Source: JASLBX01 sp035762665
GTDB lineage: Bacteria > Actinomycetota > Actinomycetes > Jiangellales > Jiangellaceae
NCBI GenBank assembly: GCA_035762665.1
Contig: DASTNZ010000236.1
Span: 1 to 64,000 of the forward strand
DNA: 64,000 bases
Direction of reading: 5' to 3'
Shown here: positions 24,823-32,796 of the stretch, in pieces
Layout of the letters: every line of letters begins with the position of its first letter
How positions within the stretch are numbered: position 1 is the stretch's first letter
The notes under the pieces: generated by a model
The model's input: the letters and a program-made list of their open reading frames with translations, nothing else
The model's database searches: none
Told to the model about the DNA's origin: nothing
Translations under genes and position numbers: made by a program

Positions 24823-25956
24823 ATGGATGCTGGACAGACGTTGTTGCTGTTCGTGGTGTTCCTGCTGGCCGTGTTCGTGTTGATCACGCTGGCGAAGTCG
24901 GTGCGGATCGTGCCGCAGGCGCGAGCGGGCATCGTCGAGCGGCTGGGCAAGTTCAGGCGAGTTCTCGAGCCCGGCCTGACCGTCGTCATCCCGTTCGTCG
25001 ACCGAGTGTTACCGCTGATCGACCTGCGCGAACAGGTGGTGTCGTTCCCCCCGCAGCCGGTCATCACCGAGGACAACCTTGTCGTCGAGATCGACACGGT
25101 CATCTACTACCAGGTCACCAACGCCAAGGACGCCACCTACGAGATCGCCAATTACATCGCCGCAATCGAGCAGCTCACCGTCACGACGCTCCGAAACGTG
25201 ATCGGTGGCATGGACCTCGAGCGCACCCTCACCAGCCGTGAGGAGATCAACAACGCGCTCCGTGGCGTGCTCGACGAGGCGACCGGCAAGTGGGGCATCC
25301 GAGTCAACCGGGTCGAGCTCAAGTCGATCGACCCGCCGCCGTCGATCCAGGACTCCATGGAAAAGCAGATGCGCGCCGAGCGTGACCGCCGGGCCGCCAT
25401 CCTGAACGCCGAAGGTGTCCGTCAGTCGCAGATCTTGACCGCCGAGGGCCAGAAGCAGGCCGCGATCCTGACCGCGGAGGGCGACAAGCAATCCCAGATC
25501 CTGCGGGCCGAGGCAGAGAAGCAGGCCCAGATCTTGCGGGCTGACGGCGAAGCGAAGGCGATCAAGGCCGTCTTCGATGCGATCCACCGCGGCAACCCCG
25601 ACCAGAAGCTGCTGGCTTACCAGTACATGCAGATGCTTCCGGAGATCGCCAAGGGCGACTCGAACAAGGTGTGGGTCGTGCCGAGCGAGATCGGCAGGGC
25701 GCTCGAGGGCTTGGGTACCGCAGTGGGCACGATGGGCCAGCTCGCTGGTGGCATCGTGCAGGAGTCCGAGAACGGTGTCGGGTTCGACGACCTCGCCAAA
25801 GATCGCGCCGAAGTGGAAGCGGCTGCCGAAGAGGCCGCCCACCAGAGCGAGGCTGCAGTGGAAGCGGCCCAGGACCAGGTCCGCGAGGCGCTTCGATCGG
25901 CCCAGCAGGCCACGACCGAAGCCCCAACCGGTGAACAGGAGCCCGGCCGCGAGTGA
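24823..25956 (+). CDS. SPFH/stomatin-like (band 7) membrane protein
   Basis: This 377-residue protein has one N-terminal membrane helix (residues 5-25, LLLFVVFLLAVFVLITLA), an SPFH domain to about residue 190 (VPQARAGIVERLGKFRRVLE, with PPPSIQDSMEKQMRAERDRR at its end) and a long helical region. Residues 193-246 are a repeat of a roughly 11-residue AEGxxQSQIL or AEGxKQAAIL unit, a flotillin-like coiled coil. The C-terminus is an acidic helix. ATG after GAAGGAAGG. It forms a functional pair with the NfeD gene 74 bases upstream and probably oligomerises at the inner face of the membrane. Confidence 0.9.
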   Translation: MDAGQTLLLFVVFLLAVFVLITLAKSVRIVPQARAGIVERLGKFRRVLEPGLTVVIPFVDRVLPLIDLREQVVSFPPQPVITEDNLVVEIDTVIYYQVTNAKDATYEIANYIAAIEQLTVTTLRNVIGGMDLERTLTSREEINNALRGVLDEATGKWGIRVNRVELKSIDPPPSIQDSMEKQMRAERDRRAAILNAEGVRQSQILTAEGQKQAAILTAEGDKQSQILRAEAEKQAQILRADGEAKAIKAVFDAIHRGNPDQKLLAYQYMQMLPEIAKGDSNKVWVVPSEIGRALEGLGTAVGTMGQLAGGIVQESENGVGFDDLAKDRAEVEAAAEEAAHQSEAAVEAAQDQVREALRSAQQATTEAPTGEQEPGRE

Positions 25957-25979
25957 CACTTCTACCACCACCTTCGACG

Positions 25980-25993
25980 TGTCCGGCCGGACA
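25980..25993. promoter_or_regulatory. 14-bp palindrome TGTCCGGCCGGACA, site 1
   Basis: A perfect palindrome 23 bases after the SPFH stop. Its flanks (G before, AC after) form GTGTCCGGCCGGACAAC, the reverse complement of the sequence around site 2. It may be a repressor operator, or the end of a terminator structure. Confidence 0.5.
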
Positions 25994-26091
25994 ACTCAGT
26001 GGCCTGCACGAACGCGGCTGGCGGCCCGGGCAACTCGGTGCCGTCTCGACTTGTCCGGGCGCACCGGGCCGATCATCGCAGCCAGGTAGGT

Positions 26092-26105
26092 TGTCCGGCC
26101 GGACA
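26092..26105. promoter_or_regulatory. 14-bp palindrome TGTCCGGCCGGACA, site 2
   Basis: The second identical palindrome lies 26 bases before the GTG of the TSUP gene, in inverted orientation to site 1 and with centres 112 bp apart. A related half-site TTGTCCGGGC lies at 26051. The position suggests operator control of the TSUP gene. Confidence 0.5.
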
Positions 26106-26131
26106 CGTCGGGGCTGGGTGGGCGGCAACCG

Positions 26132-26875
26132 GTGAGTCTTGTCGAGGCCGGCATCGTCGTGCTAGCCGGGCTCGGGGCCGGAACGATCAACGCCGTCGTA
26201 GGGTCCGGTAGCCTGATCACCTTTCCGACACTGGTCTGGGTTGGGCTATCCCCGGTAGTGGCGAACGTCTCCAACACCGTCGGCCTGGTGCCGGGCGGGA
26301 TATCCGGCGCGTGGGGTTACCGCCGCGAACTCGTCGGCCAGCGCGGTCGGCTGTTGCGCCTCGGCGTGGGCACGCTCACGGGTTCGGTGCTCGGCGCAAG
26401 CCTGCTCCTGGTGCTGCCTCCGAGCGTGTTCGCCGCCGTCGTGCCGGCCCTGATCCTGCTGGCCTGCGTGCTGGTCGTGATCCAGCCATGGTTGGTCCGC
26501 CGGCTTGCCGACCGGCCGCGGCATGCTCACGGTGGGCCGCTGGTGTGGCTCGCCGTCTTCGCAACCGGGATGTACGGAGGCTATTTCGGCGCCGCCCAGG
26601 GAGTCCTGCTGATCGCCGTCCTTGCCCTCGGGTTGGACGAGACGCTTCAACGGGTGAACGCCGCCAAGAACGTACTCGCCGGTCTGGCGAATTTGGTCGC
26701 CGGCGTGCTGTTCGTCATCGTGGCGGACGTTCACTGGGTAGCCGCCGGCCTGGTCGCAGTGGGAGCCGCGGTCGGAGGGCTGCTCGGCGCCCGGGTGGCT
26801 CGGGTGTTGCCACCAGCCGGGTTGCGGGCAGCCGTCGTCTTGATCGGGATCATCGCCGTCGTCACGCTAGTGTGA
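26132..26875 (+). CDS. TSUP family permease (sulfite exporter TauE/SafE-like)
   Basis: The 247-residue protein has about eight membrane helices in two repeats and the family N-terminus AGLGAGTINAVVGSGSLITFPTL (residues 8-30). The second repeat has GMYGGYFGAAQGVLLIAVLAL. TSUP proteins move sulfite, sulfonates, thiosulfate or related anions; the substrate here is not readable. GTG start without a good ribosome site. The twin palindromes upstream suggest it has its own regulation. The CoA-transferase fusion starts six bases after its stop. Confidence 0.88.
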   Translation: MSLVEAGIVVLAGLGAGTINAVVGSGSLITFPTLVWVGLSPVVANVSNTVGLVPGGISGAWGYRRELVGQRGRLLRLGVGTLTGSVLGASLLLVLPPSVFAAVVPALILLACVLVVIQPWLVRRLADRPRHAHGGPLVWLAVFATGMYGGYFGAAQGVLLIAVLALGLDETLQRVNAAKNVLAGLANLVAGVLFVIVADVHWVAAGLVAVGAAVGGLLGARVARVLPPAGLRAAVVLIGIIAVVTLV

Positions 26876-26881
26876 GGTGCC

Positions 26882-28729
26882 ATGCGGCTGCCCGGCCTTG
26901 CCGCGCGCACGTGGCGCGAGGTATGTGTATCCGCCAGCGAGGCGGTATCTCGGGTGCCGGCCGGCGCGCGCGTGTTCGTCGGCACGGCCACCGGTACACC
27001 ACGGACGCTCGTCGCCGCGCTTGAGGAGCAGGCCGTGCTGCATCCTGGTGTGCAGTTGATCCATTTTCTCGCCGACACCGGGCGGCCGAGTTCGGTTCTC
27101 CGCCAGCGCGTCCTCTACGTCGGCACCAACGTGGCGGACCAGATGCCGAAGGGCCGGATCGAGTACGTTCCCCTGCCGTTGGCCGACGTACCCCGACTGA
27201 TGCGGCGTGGCCGGTTGCGGGTCGACGTCGCGCTGGTGCAGGTGAGCCCGCCGGACGCGACCGGCCGATGCTCGCTCGGCGTAGCTGTCGACACGACTTT
27301 GGAAGCCGTCCGGCAGGCCGACATGGTGATCGCTGAGATCAATCCCGCCATGCCGCGAACCGGGCCGCACAGCATGGTCCCGTTCGAGCGGTTCGACGCG
27401 ATCGTCGAGGTCGAGCCGGTGGTGGCCGAGTACGTCCACCCGCCTGGTGGTGAAGTCGCTGAGCGGATCGCCCGCTACGTCGCCCGCCTGGTCGACGACG
27501 GATCGACGCTGCAGGTGGGATTCGGCCGGGTTCCCAACCAGGTGCTGCAGTACCTGGGTTCCCGCCGCGACCTGGGAATCCACTCCGACATCATCACCGA
27601 CTCGCTGGTCGACCTGATGGCGAGCGGCGTGATCACCGGTCGGCGCAAGACGATGAGCAAACGCCGGGTGGTCGCCAGTCTCGCCTTGGGCACTCGTCGC
27701 CTGTACGAGTTCATCGACGACAACCCCGACGTCGTACTCCGCGCCATCGACGAGGTGGGCGACCCGGAAATTGTGGCGGCGCAGCGGCGGATGGTGTCTA
27801 TCACTCAGGCGTTCAGCATCGACTTGACCGGCCAGGTCTGCGCGGAGGCGCGGGCTGGCCGGCCGTACGGAGGAGTCGGCACGCAAGTGGACTTCCACCG
27901 GGGAGCGGTGCGTTCCCGCGGCGGCCAGGCGATTGTCTGCCTCGAGGCGAAAGCGCCGGACGGCTCATCCGCGATCCGTCCGGTTCTCGGGCCCGGGGAA
28001 CCGGTGACCGTCCCGCGGTGGGACATGCACTGGGTGGTCACCGAGTATGGCACGGCGTACCTGCAGGGCTCCTCGATACGCGAGCGCGCCGTCGCCCTCA
28101 TCGAGATCGCGCATCCCGACCATCGGGACGAACTGCTGGCCGCGGCCACTGGTCTGGGGCTGGTCCCGCAGGGACAGCGCCTGCGCAGCCGACGCGCGTA
28201 TCCGGTCGAGGAGGAACGCGAGGTGGAGCTTCGAGATGGCACCACAGTGCTGGTACGCCCCACCCGGACCGCCGACGCACCCGCGCTGCAGGCGCTGTTC
28301 TACCGGCTGCGGCCAGAAGACGTGCTGACGCGCTTCTTCCGCCGCCTCTCATCGTTCACCCTTGCGCACGCGGAGCATCTGGCGAGCGTGGGCTACGAAG
28401 ACGAGATGACTTTCGCGGCGGTTGCGGGCGGCCGGGAATCCGGTGACATCGTCGCCACAGGGAGCTACTTCGTCGACCCCGAGACCGGGCTGGCGGACGT
28501 CGCCTACCTGGTCGATCCTGCGTGGCAGGGGAAGGGACTCGGATCCAAGCTGCACGCGATCACCATGGACTACGCGCGCAGGCACGGCGTGCGCGGATTC
28601 ACCGCGGACGTGCTGACCGGCAACGAGCCGATGATGACGATCTTTCGGCGTTCGCCGGGCAGATTGGAACTCGTCGAGGAAGATGACAACTACGAGGTTG
28701 TGCTGACGTGGCCGTCGTCGAGCAGGTGA
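26882..28729 (+). CDS. Acetyl-CoA hydrolase/CoA-transferase fused to a GNAT acetyltransferase
   Basis: Residues 1-430 are a class I CoA-transferase/acetyl-CoA hydrolase: VGTATGTPRTLVAAL near residue 40, VQVSPPDATGRCSLG near 120, LGIHSDIITDSLVDLM near 228, and GGVGTQVDFHRGAVRSRGGQ near 325. Residues about 450-605 are a GNAT domain (LRDGTTVLVRPTRTADAPAL and VDPAWQGKGLGSKLHAITMD, the acetyl-CoA pyrophosphate loop QGKGLG). In 4-hydroxybutyrate CoA-transferases the segment reads GIHTEM and the Glu forms the CoA thioester; here the aligned residue is Asp (about 233). The fused enzyme may both use and sense acetyl-CoA. Operon with the TSUP and SpoU genes. Confidence 0.85.
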   Translation: MRLPGLAARTWREVCVSASEAVSRVPAGARVFVGTATGTPRTLVAALEEQAVLHPGVQLIHFLADTGRPSSVLRQRVLYVGTNVADQMPKGRIEYVPLPLADVPRLMRRGRLRVDVALVQVSPPDATGRCSLGVAVDTTLEAVRQADMVIAEINPAMPRTGPHSMVPFERFDAIVEVEPVVAEYVHPPGGEVAERIARYVARLVDDGSTLQVGFGRVPNQVLQYLGSRRDLGIHSDIITDSLVDLMASGVITGRRKTMSKRRVVASLALGTRRLYEFIDDNPDVVLRAIDEVGDPEIVAAQRRMVSITQAFSIDLTGQVCAEARAGRPYGGVGTQVDFHRGAVRSRGGQAIVCLEAKAPDGSSAIRPVLGPGEPVTVPRWDMHWVVTEYGTAYLQGSSIRERAVALIEIAHPDHRDELLAAATGLGLVPQGQRLRSRRAYPVEEEREVELRDGTTVLVRPTRTADAPALQALFYRLRPEDVLTRFFRRLSSFTLAHAEHLASVGYEDEMTFAAVAGGRESGDIVATGSYFVDPETGLADVAYLVDPAWQGKGLGSKLHAITMDYARRHGVRGFTADVLTGNEPMMTIFRRSPGRLELVEEDDNYEVVLTWPSSSR

Positions 28730-29538
28730 CGACCATCGCTGATCCGCGGCTCGCCGACTTCGTCTCACTGCGGGATGTTCAGCTTCGCAAGTCGCTGGAG
28801 ACCGAGCGCGGCCTGTTCATCGCGGAGGGGGAGAAGGTCGTCCGACGCGCGGTAGCAGCCGGCTACGCGGTCCGGTCCTTCCTCATGGCACCGCGCTGGC
28901 TGGATTCACTAGCCGACGTCCTCGACGAGGCCGGTAACGTGCGGTGCTACGTGGCCGACGAGGCGCTGATCGAGCAGGTCACCGGGTTCCATGTACATCG
29001 CGGCGCGCTTGCGGCCATGCACCGGCGCCCGTTGCCGGCCGCAGCGGAGCTACTTTCGGGCGCCACCAGGATCATCGTCTGCGAGGACCTGGTCGACCAC
29101 GCCAATGTCGGCACGATCTTCCGCTGCGCCGCCGCGCTCGGTATGGATGCCGTGCTGCTGAGTCCGCGCTGCGCCGACCCGCTGTACCGGCGGTCGGTCA
29201 AGGTGTCGATGGGCGCAGTTTTCGCCGTCCCATATGCACGGATCACCGACTGGTACGACGGCCTGGTCAACTTGCGGGCCGTCGGCTTTCAGGTACTCGC
29301 ACTGACTCCGGCCGCCGACGCGATACCGATCGAGGACGTCGTCCACACCGAGCGAATGGCACTGGTGCTCGGCTCCGAAGGTGGCGGGCTGTCCGAACGC
29401 TGGATGGCGACCGCGGATCGCCGGGTCGTCATTCCGCTCGCCGCAGGTATCGATTCGCTTAACGTCACCGCCGCTGCGGCCATTGGGGCCTACCTCGTGC
29501 GCAAAGGTACCGATAGGGTGCCTCCCGATTCTTGTTAG
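28708..29538 (+). CDS. TrmH/SpoU family RNA 2'-O-methyltransferase
   Basis: This 276-residue SAM-dependent methyltransferase has the three knot motifs: DHANVGTIFRCAAALG near residue 130, ALVLGSEGGGLSE near 219, and IPLAAGIDSLNVTAAAAIGAY near 245. The N-terminal domain (RLADFVSLRDVQLRKSLETE) is the substrate-binding domain of RNA methyltransferases acting on rRNA or tRNA ribose. The GTG start overlaps the CoA-transferase-GNAT stop by 22 bases, so the two are coupled. Confidence 0.9.
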   Translation: MAVVEQVTTIADPRLADFVSLRDVQLRKSLETERGLFIAEGEKVVRRAVAAGYAVRSFLMAPRWLDSLADVLDEAGNVRCYVADEALIEQVTGFHVHRGALAAMHRRPLPAAAELLSGATRIIVCEDLVDHANVGTIFRCAAALGMDAVLLSPRCADPLYRRSVKVSMGAVFAVPYARITDWYDGLVNLRAVGFQVLALTPAADAIPIEDVVHTERMALVLGSEGGGLSERWMATADRRVVIPLAAGIDSLNVTAAAAIGAYLVRKGTDRVPPDSC

Positions 29539-29562
29539 CTTCCTTACCAGGAGTGGCCCGAT

Positions 29563-32500
29563 ATGCGGAGTGCCCGACTGCGCAGGCGCAGAGCCCACGC
29601 GCAGCCGGCGATTAGGTTTGCCCTGGCCGCAGTAGTGCTGGTCAGCAGTGGCACGGCCGCCGGAGTGGCCGGTTATCTAACGGCCGCGACTGATGCAGGG
29701 GCACGCACTACCCTCGCGTCCGCCACCGACCCGCCGCTGGCTTTTGAAGTGTCCAGCACGGGCGGCGACGCGGCGCAGGTCGACGCGGCGCTCGCCGACC
29801 AGCTCGCCGCTCTCGAGGTGCCAGTCGAACTGCATCGCAGCCAGATTTCCGGAAGCCGTGTCGTGTTTCCAGGCTCGAGCGGCCCCCCGCGCAGCGAGGA
29901 AGGCGCGTCCGGAGAAGCGGTCGACGATGACGGCCTGGGCCACCTGGTCCTCGCGGCCTACCAGGACCTGGCCGACCACGCCGAACTGGCCGCCGGCACC
30001 TGGCCCGGCACTGTTCGCACTGACAGCACCTTCCCCGTTGCGATCCACGCCGATCCGGCAGCCCGGCTCGGCATCACGGTGGGCGATGCGATTTCGTTTG
30101 CGGACCGCGACGAGGTTGTGGTGCTCGAGGTCGTCGGGCTCTGGCGACCCCTCGATGCGGGCTCGCCGTTCTGGTTCGAGGACCGAGAAGCCGACGGAGC
30201 CGGGGGTAGCACCGACCTGATCGGGATCACGAGTAACGCTGGGCTCGAGGCCGTGCCCGGGCTGACACTCACGAACCGTTGGCGGCTCGTCCCGGATATC
30301 GACCGACTCCAGGCTCGCGACGTCGTGACCCTGCAAACGGTGCTGCCCCGGCTGTTGCCGCAGCTGGAGCGAGACGATCGTACGGACGGCGCGCGGCTGG
30401 AGGCCAACAGCGGCCTCCTGGACTTGCTGCGCGACAGCGAGGACAAGCTTCGCGCCGCGCAGTCGGTGACTGCAGCGCCGTTGCTGCTGTTCGGCCTGGC
30501 CGCCATGCTCGCCGTAGCGCTGGTCGGCCGGCTGCTGGTTGTCGCCCGCGGCGCGGAGAGGTCGGTGTACCGGGCACGAGGAGTATCCGCAACGCAGGGG
30601 TTGCTCTGGTCCCTCGCCGAGACGCTGCCCGTCGTTCTCCTGTCCTCGATCGCGGGTGCTGCCGGTGCCTGGTTCGTGTTGTACCTCGTGTCCGGTACCA
30701 CCGCCGCGCCCACCGTGCTCGCGGCCGCCGCCGGGGCCGTGGCCGCCGTGACAGTTGTAACGCTGCTCGCCATCGGCACCCGTCCGGCACTGGCACCGGC
30801 CAGCATGCCGTTCCGACCACGGGCCGAGGGTGGACGCCGCGCTCAGCTCGTCCCGGCTGTAACGGCGGTTCTGGTCATGGTGCTGGCCGCCGTGACCATG
30901 TGGCAACTGCTGAGGTACGGCGGTCCGGCCGTCGAGAACGCCCGCGGCGATTCCAGCATCGACCCGCTCGCCGTGCTGGCGCCGGTCGCCGCGCTGGCTG
31001 CAAGCGGCCTGCTCGTCGCCGCAGGAGTGGCGCTGGCCGCCCGGGCAGGGCAGGGTCTGCTGGCCCGCCGGCGCACGCTCGGCAGCGTCCTGGCGATGCG
31101 TTCGGTCGCGCGCCGACCGGCGGCATACTCCGTGCCGATAACGCTGGTCGTGCTCGCTGCGGGCGGCGGGACGCTTGCAGCCGGGCTGTCAGGCACGTGG
31201 ACCGACCTGCAGCGCGACGCTGCGGTGCAGCGCACGGGCGCCGACCTGCAGGTTGTGCTGGCGCCACGGCCGGCCACCGCAGCCACACCCCCAGATGGTG
31301 CCGCGCTCGAGCCGTACCGGCAGATCTCCGGCACCATGTCGGTCACCCCAGTGCTGGCCGGTTGGGTCCCTCTCGCCGGCGGTCAAGTGCAGCTTGCCGG
31401 GTTCCAGGGTGACCGACTACGGCTGGACGGGGCCAAGTTGCCGTCCGATGCCCACTCGGTCGAGCTCGTGTTCACCGCCACCATGAGCGCGCATGAGCTC
31501 GACTACGGCGACATGGCACTCAGCAGCGAACGCCCCGACCAACCCACCGCCGGCGTGGTGGGAATCCAGCTGTTGCTGGCCGACGCCGATGGCCTGGTAA
31601 CCGCGGTGCGCGCGGACGAGCTCGCCATTCCGGCCAGCGCGACACCGAGCCGGCATGAGGTGCGCGCGGCGCTGCCGGCTGGGACCGCCCCGTGGACACT
31701 GGCCGGCTTCGAGATGTCCATCGGTGGGCAGCGTTCCAGCGGCCCGGTGTGGTGGGCGAACGATTACGCCATCACCCTTGCGGAGATCCATTCGATCAGC
31801 GAAGACGTCGCTCACGAGGTATGGCGACCGGCCGATTGGAGCATCGGCTTCGCCGGTGAACCACCCCGCGTGGCCGGGGATGAATTGGCGGTCGAGCAGG
31901 CGGGGTCCGCAGCCGGCGTTGTGGTGACGAGCGGAGGTGTCCCGTATCCGTCGTTCGACGTGCGCGTCCTGGCCGGAGAATGGTCCATCGGCGGGGGAGA
32001 GGGGGCTCCGATAGCGGTACATGCCACTGAATCCGCGCTAGACCAGTCCGGGTTGGCCATCGGCGACCAGGCGGCGGTGCGGGTTGCCGGCGCAGAGATG
32101 GTGATCGAGGTGGCCGGCATCGCCGCCGCCGTGGCCGGTATGACCACCGACGAGGTACTCGTCGCGGACCTTGGAGACATCACGATGGCGGCGCTGGCCC
32201 TGGCCGGCCCGGTGCCTCGCGCCAACCAGGTCTGGATCGAGGCGTCCGGCACTGCCCTGGCCAACGGTGGTCTCGCCGACTCGGTCCGATCCGTCGCAGG
32301 TCCGCGCGCAGAGGTGGTCGACCGCTTCGCGCTCGAGGACGCCCTGCGATCCAACGCGTTCGCTCGGATGAGTCTGGTCACGTACTGGGTCGTCGCCGGA
32401 GCCGTTGTGCTGCTGGCCGGGATCGGCCTGGCGGCCGCTGCCGCGGCGTTGGTAAGAGAGCGGTCTGACGAGGTCGGCACGCTGCGCACGCTCGGTGCGA

Positions 32501-32796
32501 GTGCCAAGCTGCAGGCCAGACTCGGCCGGCGCGAGCAGCTCGTCATGTCCGTGCTGGCACTCGCCCTTGGTGCCGGCGCAGGTGGGCTGGTCACGGTGCT
32601 CGTGGCCGGCCTTCTCGCCGGTGCTGCCACTCCTGTCGAGCTCTACGGCGTAGAGCCGGCGTTGCGCCTGCAGGTGCTGCCGTGGGCCGCGGTGCTGACC
32701 GCGCTGGGTGCTCTCGCCGTCGCCGTCGCCGTGATCTATGGCGAACGGCTGCGGCGGCGCGCTTCCGACCTCCCAGCGAGGAGGTTCAGCACGTGA
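29563..32796 (+). CDS. Very large FtsX-like ABC permease, subunit 1
   Basis: This 1077-residue membrane protein has an N-terminal helix (about residues 20-45), an extracytoplasmic domain to about 300, a block of six helices (about 305-550), a second large external domain, and a C-terminal FtsX-like module with three helices (WVVAGAVVLLAGIGLAAAAA, RTLGASAKLQARLGRREQLV as coupling region, and LPWAAVLTALGALAVAVAVI). Such two-module permeases belong to the MacB/LolCE-like superfamily, which transmits force across the membrane rather than forming a channel. ATG after AGGAG. The stop overlaps the GTG of subunit 2 (GTGA). Confidence 0.87.
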   Translation: MRSARLRRRRAHAQPAIRFALAAVVLVSSGTAAGVAGYLTAATDAGARTTLASATDPPLAFEVSSTGGDAAQVDAALADQLAALEVPVELHRSQISGSRVVFPGSSGPPRSEEGASGEAVDDDGLGHLVLAAYQDLADHAELAAGTWPGTVRTDSTFPVAIHADPAARLGITVGDAISFADRDEVVVLEVVGLWRPLDAGSPFWFEDREADGAGGSTDLIGITSNAGLEAVPGLTLTNRWRLVPDIDRLQARDVVTLQTVLPRLLPQLERDDRTDGARLEANSGLLDLLRDSEDKLRAAQSVTAAPLLLFGLAAMLAVALVGRLLVVARGAERSVYRARGVSATQGLLWSLAETLPVVLLSSIAGAAGAWFVLYLVSGTTAAPTVLAAAAGAVAAVTVVTLLAIGTRPALAPASMPFRPRAEGGRRAQLVPAVTAVLVMVLAAVTMWQLLRYGGPAVENARGDSSIDPLAVLAPVAALAASGLLVAAGVALAARAGQGLLARRRTLGSVLAMRSVARRPAAYSVPITLVVLAAGGGTLAAGLSGTWTDLQRDAAVQRTGADLQVVLAPRPATAATPPDGAALEPYRQISGTMSVTPVLAGWVPLAGGQVQLAGFQGDRLRLDGAKLPSDAHSVELVFTATMSAHELDYGDMALSSERPDQPTAGVVGIQLLLADADGLVTAVRADELAIPASATPSRHEVRAALPAGTAPWTLAGFEMSIGGQRSSGPVWWANDYAITLAEIHSISEDVAHEVWRPADWSIGFAGEPPRVAGDELAVEQAGSAAGVVVTSGGVPYPSFDVRVLAGEWSIGGGEGAPIAVHATESALDQSGLAIGDQAAVRVAGAEMVIEVAGIAAAVAGMTTDEVLVADLGDITMAALALAGPVPRANQVWIEASGTALANGGLADSVRSVAGPRAEVVDRFALEDALRSNAFARMSLVTYWVVAGAVVLLAGIGLAAAAAALVRERSDEVGTLRTLGASAKLQARLGRREQLVMSVLALALGAGAGGLVTVLVAGLLAGAATPVELYGVEPALRLQVLPWAAVLTALGALAVAVAVIYGERLRRRASDLPARRFST

